The position numbers and the translations under genes were made by a program. Positions 7,458-14,706 of a stretch of 31,232 nt of DNA are shown piece by piece. Source of the DNA: an uncultured Ruminococcus sp. GTDB lineage: Bacteria > Bacillota > Clostridia > Oscillospirales > Ruminococcaceae. Location of the stretch: positions 1 through 31,232 of the forward strand of contig UQQA01000012.1 of NCBI GenBank assembly GCA_900543105.1. Direction: 5' to 3'. The notes beneath the pieces were generated by a model. It was not told the DNA's origin. It made no database searches and saw only the letters and a list, made by a program, of their open reading frames with translations. The first letter of the stretch is position 1; each line of letters opens with the position of its first letter.

Positions 7458-7569
7458 AAACACCAATAAAATACAGGAAAAAATCTGCGCCGAAATCCTA
7501 TATAAACCTGTTAAAAACAGCTACGAGATTGTCGGCTTGATTTTTTCCAAATTTTAAATGGTGTTTAGT
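7458..7569 (+). mobile_element. Family C palindromic element, copy C1
   Basis: Left arm AAACACCAATAAAATACAGG, right arm ending AAATGGTGTTTAGT. The interior GGAAAAAATC...GATTTTTTCC is also an inverted repeat. Compared with C2 it carries about 17 extra bases in the centre and lacks its outermost left bases (ACT), which instead occur on the far side of B1 at 7295-7298. B1 therefore seems to have inserted into its end. Confidence 0.8.
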
Positions 7570-7581
7570 ATAAATTCACAT

Positions 7582-7613
7582 AAAAAGCAGGCTGAAAAAT
7601 GTCTGCTTTTTTT
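7582..7613 (+). terminator. Probable native terminator of the oxidoreductase operon
   Basis: Stem AAAAAGCAG / CTGCTTTTT with a 12-nt loop, followed by more T residues. It is the first terminator after the gamma subunit once the B1 and C1 insertions are discounted. Confidence 0.65.
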
Positions 7614-7701
7614 CATATTTGAGGTAAAATAGCATCTATTGTGCATATTATACAAAAACATCGCTCTGATTGGTGCAATCCTATAAATATTTTCCAAAAG
7701 C

Positions 7702-7730
7702 TTGACTTTTGAAGATGCCGATGTTATAAT
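7702..7730 (+). promoter_or_regulatory. Strong promoter with no gene downstream
   Basis: TTGACT (7702-7707) and TATAAT (7725-7730) with a 17-bp spacer. The expected start site is about 7737, at the foot of a hairpin. No open frame with a ribosome binding site follows. Confidence 0.75.
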
Positions 7731-7736
7731 ATATAC

Positions 7737-7893
7737 AGAAAATAAATCAAACGGTAACAACTAATAAACAGTTATGATATTTATTTTCCATAATTTCGAC
7801 AACCTTTCATTTTTTCTTTTTCATAAACTTCCTTAATTCCGAAAAACACCGTCCTTTATGGGCGGTGTTTTTCGGAATTAAGGAAGTTGTTTT
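7737..7893 (+). ncRNA. Candidate structured small RNA (~155 nt)
   Basis: The predicted transcript starts about 7 nt after the TATAAT. It begins with GAAAATAAAT (7738-7747), which pairs perfectly with ATTTATTTTC (7779-7788), and ends with a 26-bp perfect stem (7826-7851 with 7863-7888, 11-nt loop) followed by GTTTTTGTT, a plus-strand terminator. The only plus-strand frame starting with ATG (7775, ~20 codons) has no ribosome binding site. Not recognised as a known RNA family. Prediction only. Confidence 0.5.
7826..7893 (+). terminator. 26-bp perfect hairpin with T-run
   Basis: The arms 7826-7851 and 7863-7888 are perfectly complementary and GTTTTTGTT follows. On the minus strand the bases after the stem are A-rich, so termination is expected for plus-strand transcripts only. 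Confidence 0.7.
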
Positions 7894-7900
7894 TGTTGGG

Positions 7901-8282
7901 TCATTCAAGGTCTTGGATATCGGCGGCGGTGAGATCGTTTTCGAGATTGTCGCGCGCGAGGTCGGTATCAATTGCGGCATAAGCGTCCGAGATAGGCTTT
8001 TCGGCTTTATACTAAACACCATTTAAAATTTGGAAAAAATCAAGCCGACAATCTCGAATATATTGGATTTCGGCGCAGATTTTTTCCTGTATTTTATTGG
8101 TGTTTAGTATTATGCGGCGTTGAGTGGTAGACTTTGAGCGCAGGTGCGGACGTTCCTGCGATGATCGGGTTCGCTTTTGTGTCCGAGGTATGCGCTCTGC
8201 CCTGAATTTGCGGAACGGCGGCTTGCTCGTTCTTGGGTTTTGTGTGTGTTCTGTCGATTCGGTTCATTCCTTGTTTTGACAT
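7901..8282 (-). pseudogene. Small conserved-looking protein gene interrupted by element C2
   Basis: The first 58 codons (start 8282, MSKQGMNRIDRTHTKPKNEQ..., ending VYHSTPHN) have a strong ribosome binding site, AAAGGGGGA. The frame then runs into C2 and stops after 62 codons. Beyond C2 another minus-strand frame reads KAEKPISDAYAAIDTDLA... and RDNLENDLTAADIQDLE to a TGA at 7901-7903. Removing 100 bp (for example 8011-8110) joins them in frame as ...STPHN-KAEKPIS..., a 93-residue protein: polar, Pro- and Lys-rich N-terminal half and an acidic C-terminal tail, no membrane segment. I recall similar ~90-residue clostridial proteins of unknown function but cannot name a family. The remaining 62-residue product may still be made. 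Confidence 0.75.
8011..8108 (-). mobile_element. Family C palindromic element, copy C2, inserted in a gene
   Basis: The element is bounded by ACTAAACACC and GGTGTTTAGT (perfect 10-bp inverted repeats) and flanked by AT on both sides (8009-8010 and 8109-8110). A 97-bp element with a TAT duplication fits equally well. It is inverted relative to C1, with about 440 bp between them. Removing the element plus one flank (100 bp) restores the host reading frame. Confidence 0.82.
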
Positions 8283-8458
8283 AAAAAATCCCCCTTTGGT
8301 TTTTATGATAGTATATCCAAAGAGGGAGAGATTAATCGCGGAAAGTAATTAGCTGTTTTTGTGTGTGCAAACGGTTGGATATGAAATCCGACCTCGGACT
8401 GTAGAAAAAGCGTATTATTAAAAGCTGCACAAAATTAACGTAAACTTTGGCTTGGTTG

Positions 8459-10291
8459 TTATCTATACTCGTTCTCGATAAACGTTTTGACTTCCTGCGC
8501 AAGCGAAATATTTATTCCTGCGGCTTTTGCGATATCCTCAACGGTGGCTTTTTTCAGTTCTTCCTTGGTTTTGAATCGGGAGAGGAGCTTTTCCGCTTTT
8601 TTATCGCCGATGCCTTTTATTTTCGTGATCTCAAGGCTGAACGACTGCTTGCTGTGCTTTTTGCGCTGGTAGGTTATCGAATAGCGGTGGACTTCGTCCT
8701 GTATTCGGGTCAGAAGCATAAATGCGGCTTTGTTTTCGTTTATTGCGATCTCGCCGCCGCCCGTGGCGATGGCTCTTGTGCGGTGCTTATTGTCCTTTAC
8801 CATACCGAAGAGGGGGACGTTTATGCCCATTTCGCGCAAAATTGGTTCAACGGCGTTGACCTGACCCTTGCCGCCGTCGAGTAGGATAAGGTCGGGCAGG
8901 CGGCAGAAGCCCTCGTCCGTTTCGTTTTCGTCCTTATAATGCTTGAATCGGCGTTCCAGAACTTCACGCATCGATGCATAGTCGTTCTGTATTGCGGTTT
9001 CTTTTATCGTGAATTTTTTATAGGCTTTCTTGTTCGGTCTGCCGTTCTCAAAGACTATCATACCTGCGACCATTGCGGAGCTTGCGAGGTTCGAGATATC
9101 GTAGGATTCGATGTACATTGGCGGATCTTTCAGTCCGAGGAGCTTTGCGAGCTGTTCGAGTGCGACTATTTCCGCACCAGTTCTTCCGACCTTTATTGCG
9201 AGGGATTCGCTGGCGTTTTCCTTTGCCATATTGATGAGCTTCAGACCCTTTCCCCTTGTTCGTGAAAAGATATCTACGGCGTGGCCGCTTTTTTCACGGA
9301 GAAGCCGTGTTATCATTTCAGCATCGGGGATTTCTTCCTCGGTGATCATCTCACGGGGAATGGATTCGGGAGTTGTATAGAAGGCTGTGATGAAATCCTG
9401 AATCATAACGGCGGTATCGTCAATTTCGCCGACGGGAAGCTCGCTTCGGTCTGTAAGTCTGCCGCCGCGGTACTGGAGAATTGCGACGCAGGCATTTGTG
9501 CCGTTCTGTGCGGCGGCGATGATGTCGGTATCACGCATATCCTCGTTGATTATCTTCTGGCTGTCGGCGGCGCGCTTTATCGCATTTATACGGTCGCGGA
9601 GTGTGGCGGCGCGTTCAAATTCGAGGTTTTCGGCGGCTTCGTTCATCTTTTGGGTAAGACTTTCCACCGAGGCCTCCGAACCGCTTGCGATATATTCCTC
9701 CGCCTGTGCGATAATGGAATTATACTCATCGCAGGATATCTTTCCCATACAAAGCCCCATACACTGCTTGATATGGTAATTCAGGCAGGGGCGGCTCTTG
9801 CCGAAGTCACGGGGGAAAACTTTTTTGCAGGTCGGGAGCATAAAGACCTTGTTGACTTCCTTTGCGGTCTGGCTTGCGACGAAAGAGCTTGTATAAGGGC
9901 CGATATATTTTCCCTCGCCGTTTTTCTGGAGCTCATAAGTGATACGGGGATATTCTTCTTTTGAGATCTTGATATAGCTGTAGCCCTTATCGTCCTTTAA
10001 GAGGATATTATACTTCGGCTTATGCTGTTTTATGAGCGAACATTCGAGGACGAGGGCTTCATACTCCGAGTCGGTGACGATGAAATCATAGTCATAGACG
10101 TTGGAAACCATTTTTGCGACCTTAGGAGTATGGTCGGGCGATTTGCAGAAATAGCTCGTGACACGGTTGCGGAGGTTTTTTGCCTTGCCGATGTAGATGA
10201 TATGCCCTGTTTTGTCCCTCATTCGGTAAACGCCCGGTGAAGTTGTCAGAAGCGACGTTTTTTCACGCAGGTAGGGAAGACGCTCATTCAT
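8459..10291 (-). CDS. uvrC: UvrC, excinuclease ABC subunit C
   Basis: 610 residues, the normal length. The N-terminal GIY-YIG nuclease (SPGVYRMRDKTGHIIYIGKAKNLRNR, residues ~17-42) makes the 3' incision. Then come a UVR domain that contacts UvrB (~residues 204-238, LEFERAATLRDRI), the RNase H-like nuclease for the 5' incision (YIESYDISNLASS, then LILLDGGKGQVNA), and a C-terminal helix-hairpin-helix region (IKGIGDKKAEKLLSRF). It acts in nucleotide excision repair with UvrA and UvrB, which are not in this window. Its ATG overlaps the end of the upstream HAD gene by 8 bp, so it is the last gene of a three-gene operon. Confidence 0.95.
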   Translation of the reverse strand: MNERLPYLREKTSLLTTSPGVYRMRDKTGHIIYIGKAKNLRNRVTSYFCKSPDHTPKVAKMVSNVYDYDFIVTDSEYEALVLECSLIKQHKPKYNILLKDDKGYSYIKISKEEYPRITYELQKNGEGKYIGPYTSSFVASQTAKEVNKVFMLPTCKKVFPRDFGKSRPCLNYHIKQCMGLCMGKISCDEYNSIIAQAEEYIASGSEASVESLTQKMNEAAENLEFERAATLRDRINAIKRAADSQKIINEDMRDTDIIAAAQNGTNACVAILQYRGGRLTDRSELPVGEIDDTAVMIQDFITAFYTTPESIPREMITEEEIPDAEMITRLLREKSGHAVDIFSRTRGKGLKLINMAKENASESLAIKVGRTGAEIVALEQLAKLLGLKDPPMYIESYDISNLASSAMVAGMIVFENGRPNKKAYKKFTIKETAIQNDYASMREVLERRFKHYKDENETDEGFCRLPDLILLDGGKGQVNAVEPILREMGINVPLFGMVKDNKHRTRAIATGGGEIAINENKAAFMLLTRIQDEVHRYSITYQRKKHSKQSFSLEITKIKGIGDKKAEKLLSRFKTKEELKKATVEDIAKAAGINISLAQEVKTFIENEYR

Positions 10292-11087
10292 TGTTATCCT
10301 CTTTCAGCACATACTGCCTGATAGCCTTTGTTACGCCCTCGTCATTGTTGCTTTCGGCGGTGAATTTGCCATATTGACGCATATCGGGGTGGGCGTTCTT
10401 CATCACGAAGCTGCAGCCTGCATTTTGCAGAAGCTCAACATCGTTGAAATAGTCGCCGAACGCCATTGTTTCCTCGGGCAAAATGCCGAGATGTTCACGG
10501 ATCTCTTTCAGAGCCGCACCTTTGTTTATGCCCTTGTTCATAATGTCTATCCACTTCGGACCTGTGACTGCGACGGTGAAATCCTCGGCGAATTCCTTTG
10601 CGACAATGGGGTAGACGTTCTTTTCTGCGCCGTTGTAGTCGCAGACGGCAATTTTGAAGATATCATCATCGACTGCGGCGATATCGTCAACGCAGGTATA
10701 GTGGAGATAGTAGCGTGTTACTTCGTGATAGAATTCCTCGTCCCTGCGTTCGAAATAGGTTCCGTGTACACCGCACAAAACGGGCGTTACCCTTTCCATT
10801 CCGCGGCAAATTTCGATAAGGTGCTTAACGCAGCTTTTTTTGAGCAGGCTCATACTTACAAGCTCGCCGTTCACAATGACGTAAGCACCGTTATCGCAGA
10901 TAAAGTCGAGCTTATCGAGCTTTCCCTCGAAGTTGATCTTCAGCGTGGAATAGGAACGTCCGCTTGCGACGACGAAGTGTATGTTCTTTTCGCAAAGCTT
11001 GTCCAGCACTTCATCAAAATCGTGCGGAAATTCTTTTTTATCGTTGAGAAGAGTTCCGTCCATATCAGACGCTATCAGTTTTATCAT
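10284..11087 (-). CDS. Cof-type HAD-superfamily hydrolase
   Basis: 267 residues. Motif I DMDGTLLNDKKEF (nucleophile Asp8, acid/base Asp10), motif II VVASGRSY, and motif IV AFGDYFNDVELL with the metal-binding Asp pair. The large cap between motifs II and III (C2b type) is that of Cof/YidA sugar-phosphate phosphatases. The substrate cannot be read from sequence. Its start overlaps the end of the TVP38 gene by 23 bp and its end overlaps uvrC, so the three are co-transcribed. Family YwpJ/YidA is the closest description. Confidence 0.88.
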   Translation of the reverse strand: MIKLIASDMDGTLLNDKKEFPHDFDEVLDKLCEKNIHFVVASGRSYSTLKINFEGKLDKLDFICDNGAYVIVNGELVSMSLLKKSCVKHLIEICRGMERVTPVLCGVHGTYFERRDEEFYHEVTRYYLHYTCVDDIAAVDDDIFKIAVCDYNGAEKNVYPIVAKEFAEDFTVAVTGPKWIDIMNKGINKGAALKEIREHLGILPEETMAFGDYFNDVELLQNAGCSFVMKNAHPDMRQYGKFTAESNNDEGVTKAIRQYVLKEDNNE

Positions 11088-11796
11088 TTAAGGCAAGTTC
11101 CTTTCTGCGTTTTCTTGCATATAATAAGTAGACGATCCCGCAGATGACCGAAATTCCGACATTTATTGCAACGGAAAGAATGAATTTTGCGGAGAGCGGA
11201 TCGTCAAGGTAATTTCCCATAAAGGTACAGCATATCATTCCCGGCAGAGTTCCGAGCATTGAGCCGAGGATATAGTCACGCCATTTCATATTGACCGAGC
11301 CGAGAAACATACTCACGACATCGTAAGGCAGACAGTTTATTATTCGCAGGAAAAATGCAAAGAATACGCCGTTCGACATATTGAGGCTGATTATCTCATT
11401 CATTTTTTTATGCTTCATAATTATTTTTTCAACGTATTCCCTCTGGGCAAATTTTCCGATAAGATAGGGAATGTTCATCATACAGAAAATTCCTATCGTA
11501 TTTATCAGTAGCGCAACCCAGATGTTAGGTGCGGTCATTCCGCAGGCGGTGACAATGACTATCATCGGGAAGAAGAACGTCAGCGATTTGAGCGAGAACA
11601 TTGCGATGATAACTATTGCGGCGAGCCATATATTTTCGGGCGTATACTGCAAAAGCTGTTCTGCGGTTACGCTGCGGAACACCGTGAAGTACAGCACGGC
11701 GCATATTGCTATCATTACAAACGGTGCGACGGCGAATGCCGCTTTTGCTATTTTGGTTATTCTTTCATGAAAATCAAATTTTTTGTCATCGGTCAT
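11065..11796 (-). CDS. TVP38/TMEM64 (DedA-like) membrane protein
   Basis: 243 residues with about five hydrophobic segments (near residues 13-40, 52-75, 77-110, 140-180 and 205-230) and a Lys/Arg-rich C-terminal tail. LRIINCLPYDVVSMFLGS and LGSMLGTLPGMICCTFMGNYL match the 'F-LR-x-x-P-x-x-P-x-x...G-x-x-P' core of the SNARE-associated / VTT family, which includes lipid scramblases and polyprenyl-phosphate transporters. The exact substrate is not known. AAAGGA lies 11 bp before the ATG; a nearer out-of-frame ATG reads into an early stop. First gene of the operon with the HAD gene and uvrC. Confidence 0.8.
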   Translation of the reverse strand: MTDDKKFDFHERITKIAKAAFAVAPFVMIAICAVLYFTVFRSVTAEQLLQYTPENIWLAAIVIIAMFSLKSLTFFFPMIVIVTACGMTAPNIWVALLINTIGIFCMMNIPYLIGKFAQREYVEKIIMKHKKMNEIISLNMSNGVFFAFFLRIINCLPYDVVSMFLGSVNMKWRDYILGSMLGTLPGMICCTFMGNYLDDPLSAKFILSVAINVGISVICGIVYLLYARKRRKELALNDKTDSV

Positions 11797-11851
11797 TTTT
11801 TGTCATATCCTTTCATTTTTGAGAAGAGTCGCAGTGTCTTTTCATATGGAT

Positions 11852-11880
11852 ATTATAGCACGGGTGCTGTTAATTATCAA
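11852..11880 (-). promoter_or_regulatory. Promoter of the TVP38-HAD-uvrC operon
   Basis: On the minus strand, TTGATA (11875-11880) and TATAAT (11852-11857) with a 17-bp spacer. Confidence 0.75.
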
Positions 11881-11932
11881 CATATTTTTGATACAATATT
11901 GTGAAAAACAGATGAAACTATCGGCGCACTCC

Positions 11933-11961
11933 TTGTTATTTCAAAAGGGTTGTGATATACT
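11933..11961 (+). promoter_or_regulatory. Promoter of the RING protein-galU operon
   Basis: TTGTTA (11933-11938) and TATACT (11956-11961) with a 17-bp spacer, back to back with the TVP38 operon promoter. Confidence 0.65.
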
Positions 11962-11994
11962 ATTATAAATTAAAAAACCAAGGAGTTATTATAA

Positions 11995-12987
11995 ATGGCT
12001 GATTATACAGGAAGCAGATGTATCGTTTGCAGCGAGCAGTTCAGGGAGGGCGATGATATCGTAGTCTGCCCCGAATGCGGAACGCCTTATCACAGAGCCT
12101 GCTACGAGAAATACGGAAGCTGCGTTAATACTGAGCTTCACAAGGCACATCGGAGCTGGACGCCTATGCCCGACACGGGAGTTCATACCGATGTGAACGA
12201 GGACGACCCCGAAAAGGACTGCGTCTGCCCACGCTGCGGATATGTCAACCCCAAGCTGACGGCTTTCTGCGGCAGATGCGGTTCGCCGATGCCTGCGCTC
12301 GAACGCCACAACGAAGAGCTTCGCAAAAATATGGAAGAGGCGATGAAGAATGACGGCGACTTCGGCGGGATAAATCTTGAACCGTACCTTATCAACTTCA
12401 CCGACCCTCTTTGCGGATACAATCCCGATGAGGATTTTGACGGCGTTCGTCTTTGTGAGCTTGCCGATTATGTCGGCAGCAACACTCACTATTATCTCCC
12501 GAATTTCAAGCGTTTCAAGGACACGGGAAGCTCTCTCAGCTGGAATTTTTCTGCTATGCTTATCCCCGAGATGTACTTTTCCTACCGAAAGATGCCGCTT
12601 ATCGCACTGGCGGCTCTCATTGTAAGGGTGGTTTTCATGATACCGCAGTATATACCTATCCTTGCGGAGATGGATCTGGGTGCGGTATCGCAGTTCGCAC
12701 AGGGTTTTGATATACGAAGCACGGCTTTTAATATGCTGAGTGTTCTTTCGTATGTGCTTATGTATGCGGCGATGTTTTTCTTCGGCGCTTTTGCGAACAA
12801 AATTTACTACAAAACCGCGGTAAAGCGCACTGCGAAGATAAAGGCTGCGACAACTCCGCTCACGATACGTCAGACGCTTCGCTCAAAGGGCGGTACATCG
12901 GCAGGCTTGCTTGCACTTTTTATATGCATTTATGTTGTGCTTTATATGGCGTTCAGTATGAGCTTTCTTCTCGGCACAATGCCGTAA
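11995..12987 (+). CDS. Prokaryotic RING-finger / zinc-ribbon membrane protein
   Basis: 330 residues. The N-terminal cluster C9-x2-C12, C25-x2-C28, H33-x2-C36 and C43 is a RING-like treble-clef of the prokaryotic RING family 1 type. It is followed by a zinc ribbon, CVCPRCGYVNPKLTAFCGRCG (about residues 72-92). The middle (~180-205, LSWNFSAMLIPEMYFSYRKM) resembles DUF2628, a small membrane domain. Three or four hydrophobic segments follow (near 203-225, 243-268 and 300-325). The zinc domains should face the cytosol. No ubiquitin-like partner is seen nearby, so it is probably a scaffold or sensor and not a ligase. It is 33 bp upstream of galU in one transcription unit. AAGGAG lies before the ATG. 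Confidence 0.75.
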   Translation: MADYTGSRCIVCSEQFREGDDIVVCPECGTPYHRACYEKYGSCVNTELHKAHRSWTPMPDTGVHTDVNEDDPEKDCVCPRCGYVNPKLTAFCGRCGSPMPALERHNEELRKNMEEAMKNDGDFGGINLEPYLINFTDPLCGYNPDEDFDGVRLCELADYVGSNTHYYLPNFKRFKDTGSSLSWNFSAMLIPEMYFSYRKMPLIALAALIVRVVFMIPQYIPILAEMDLGAVSQFAQGFDIRSTAFNMLSVLSYVLMYAAMFFFGAFANKIYYKTAVKRTAKIKAATTPLTIRQTLRSKGGTSAGLLALFICIYVVLYMAFSMSFLLGTMP

Positions 12988-13020
12988 ACGACGGTTTTAT
13001 ACCGAAAGGACAGGGGTAAA

Positions 13021-13893
13021 ATGAAGATAAAAAAGGCGGTAATAACCGCAGGCGGTCTTGGAACGAGGCTTCTTCCTGCGACAAAGGCAGTCCCGAAGGA
13101 AATGTTCCCGATAGTGGACAAGCCTGCGATACAATACATCGCAGAGGAATGTGCGGCGGCAGGGATAACCGATATACTCATCGTTACGGCGAGGGGAAAA
13201 ACGGCTATCGAGGATCATTTCGACCGTTCGCCCGAGCTTGAGGCGAAGCTTTCGGAGAGCGGAAAGACCGCACTGCTTGAAGAGATAAAAGGTATATCCT
13301 CGGCGGCAAGGTTCACGTTCGTCCGTCAGCCGTTTCAGACCGGACTTGGCGGTGCGATACTCTGTGCGGAAAGCTTTGTGGGCGGTGAGCCTTTCGCCGT
13401 GCTTTACGGTGATGATGTTATAATCGGTGACGATCCTGCTATAGGACAGCTTGCCCGAGCTTATGAAAAATACGGTAAAAGCGTTGTCGGCATAAACCGT
13501 GTTCCGCGTGAGGATATATGCAAATACAACTCGATGAAGCTTGAACCTATGGGCGAAAGCAGGCTTTACGCCGTTTCCGATATGATCGAGAAGCCGCAGA
13601 GGGGAGAGGAATTTTCCGATTTTTCCATTCTCGGGCGGTGCATACTTGAACCGAATATATTTGATATCCTGCGCAGAACGCCGAGGGGCAAGGGCGGTGA
13701 GCTCCAGCTCACGGACGCAATGCGTGAGGTGGCTGTTTCCGACGGAATGATAGGCGTTGACTTTGCGGGAAAGCGTTTCGATATGGGCAGCAGGCTTGGC
13801 ATCATCAAGGCTTCGCTCGAGGTCGGACTTATGCATGATGAGCTTAAAGGGGAGCTTACGGCGTACTTAAAGGAACTGCTTGATAATTTCTAA
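13021..13893 (+). CDS. galU: UTP--glucose-1-phosphate uridylyltransferase
   Basis: 290 residues, the normal length. The start AVITAGGLGTRLLPATKAVPKEMFPI carries the nucleotidyltransferase GGxGTR loop and the catalytic Lys of the 'PKEM' motif. VDKPAIQYIAEE and the substrate-binding stretch LGGAILCAE, together with VLYGDDVI (metal-binding Asp), follow. It makes UDP-glucose for cell-envelope polysaccharides and galactose metabolism in the cytoplasm. Ribosome binding site AGGGG, 6 bp upstream. Its stop codon is immediately followed by a D-type repeat. Confidence 0.93.
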   Translation: MKIKKAVITAGGLGTRLLPATKAVPKEMFPIVDKPAIQYIAEECAAAGITDILIVTARGKTAIEDHFDRSPELEAKLSESGKTALLEEIKGISSAARFTFVRQPFQTGLGGAILCAESFVGGEPFAVLYGDDVIIGDDPAIGQLARAYEKYGKSVVGINRVPREDICKYNSMKLEPMGESRLYAVSDMIEKPQRGEEFSDFSILGRCILEPNIFDILRRTPRGKGGELQLTDAMREVAVSDGMIGVDFAGKRFDMGSRLGIIKASLEVGLMHDELKGELTAYLKELLDNF

Positions 13894-13924
13894 ATTCGGA
13901 ATTCGGAATGCGGAATTCGGAATT
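13893..13924. repeat. Family D-like short repeat, copy 4
   Basis: AATTCGGAATTCGGAATGCGG and one more unit begin within the galU stop codon. It has the same 7-nt unit pattern as copies 1-3, but with CGG in place of CGT. Confidence 0.55.
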
Positions 13925-14082
13925 ATTTTTGTTCCGCAAATTTTCAGCGAGAACCTAATTTCCGTAGTACAGCGTAAACCCTAAAACTTTATTTTTAGCA
14001 TTGATTTATCAATTATCATATTATGTGTTTATATATAAACAGTAAGCAATTAAAAAAGTCAAAGCTAATTGTAACAAAATCA

Positions 14083-14310
14083 CCCTCTCCCGCCGTGCCC
14101 GTATCAAACGTCCAAAAGCCTGACTTGTGTTTGTAGCATTTGGCCGGGTGAGGGTTGGTGGTTTGGGGAAAGAGAGTGCAGAGGGAACACCGCAAGGAGG
14201 ATAGGGGGAGGGCGGCCTTGCGTCCCCCTCGTACAGAGCGCCTCCCCCTGTCCTCCTAAAGGTTTTCCCTTTGCTAAATACCCAAGATAGCCAAACATTT
14301 TTCTGCAATT
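14083..14310. repeat. G-rich imperfect inverted repeat in a gene-free region
   Basis: The stretch is strongly G-rich on one side (GGGTGAGGGTTGGTGGTTTG) and C-rich on the other. AGGAGGATAGGGGGAGG and CCTCCCCCTGTCCTCCT pair with one mismatch around a ~30-nt centre, and weaker pairing continues outward (TTTGGCC / TAGCCAAA). No ribosome binding site or plausible coding frame. The rest of 13925-14627 holds only A/T-rich sequence and three small palindromes. Confidence 0.6.
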
Positions 14311-14402
14311 ATTCTATTCAAAATTTATGCTTTTTACGTTAAATATGCAAACACGATTTGATTTAGCAAAACATCAAATTTTAGGATTTACAAAGTAGTA
14401 GG

Positions 14403-14545
14403 GGCGGATTCTATATCCGCCAGACTGATTCGCTGAATTTTGACGTAAAAAAACTAAAATTGTAGGGGACGGGTTTTCCGTCCTGAATTGCGCCGGCAAT
14501 TTTCAAGGTATAACAACGTCTGCGGTGTTGGACGGGTGACCCGTC
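14403..14545. repeat. Three short GC-rich palindromes in a row
   Basis: GGCGGAT/ATCCGCC (14403-14421), GGACGG/CCGTCC (14467-14483) and GACGGGT/ACCCGTC (14531-14545). The first two are preceded by GTAGGGG. Confidence 0.55.
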
Positions 14546-14627
14546 ACTGCACTTGGTTTTTGTATACTTGTGATATTCTGTAAAAAGATAATCAAATTTG
14601 AAATAATGTAAAAAAGCTGCTGCGGTA

Positions 14628-14656
14628 TTGACGAAAATCGCTTGCCGTGGTATAAT
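14628..14656 (+). promoter_or_regulatory. Promoter of the HgdB-like gene
   Basis: TTGACG (14628-14633) and TATAAT (14651-14656) with a 17-bp spacer, about 50 bp before the ATG. Confidence 0.8.
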
Positions 14657-14706
14657 ATATATAATAAGTATAATAATATTGTTTTAAGCAAAGGAGCTTA
14701 TTTTTA

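Noticed and set aside
7647..7675. Minus-strand promoter-like TTGCAC...TATAAT
   Set aside because: The spacing is about 20 bp and transcription would meet a hairpin within 50 nt; no product is evident.
7775..7837. 20-codon hydrophobic peptide (MIFIFHNFDNLSF...) as a type I toxin
   Set aside because: No ribosome binding site, and its start lies in the pairing arm of the 5' hairpin. The sRNA reading is simpler.
7807..8022. 71-codon minus-strand frame through the 26-bp hairpin
   Set aside because: It starts inside element C2 and reads the wrong frame of the broken gene; the neighbouring frame has the protein-like sequence ending at 7901.
8010..8109. C2 as an IS630/Tc1-like insertion with a TA duplication
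   Set aside because: The TA flanks exist, but removing element plus TA takes out 98 bp and leaves the host gene out of frame; only a 100-bp removal restores it.
12997..13836. 279-codon minus-strand frame opposite galU
   Set aside because: galU is certain on the plus strand; the antisense frame has no start signals or recognisable domain.
14021..14308. Coding frames of 64-95 codons in the G-rich repeat on the minus strand
   Set aside because: Pro/Arg/Ser-rich translation from a low-complexity inverted repeat, with no ribosome binding site.
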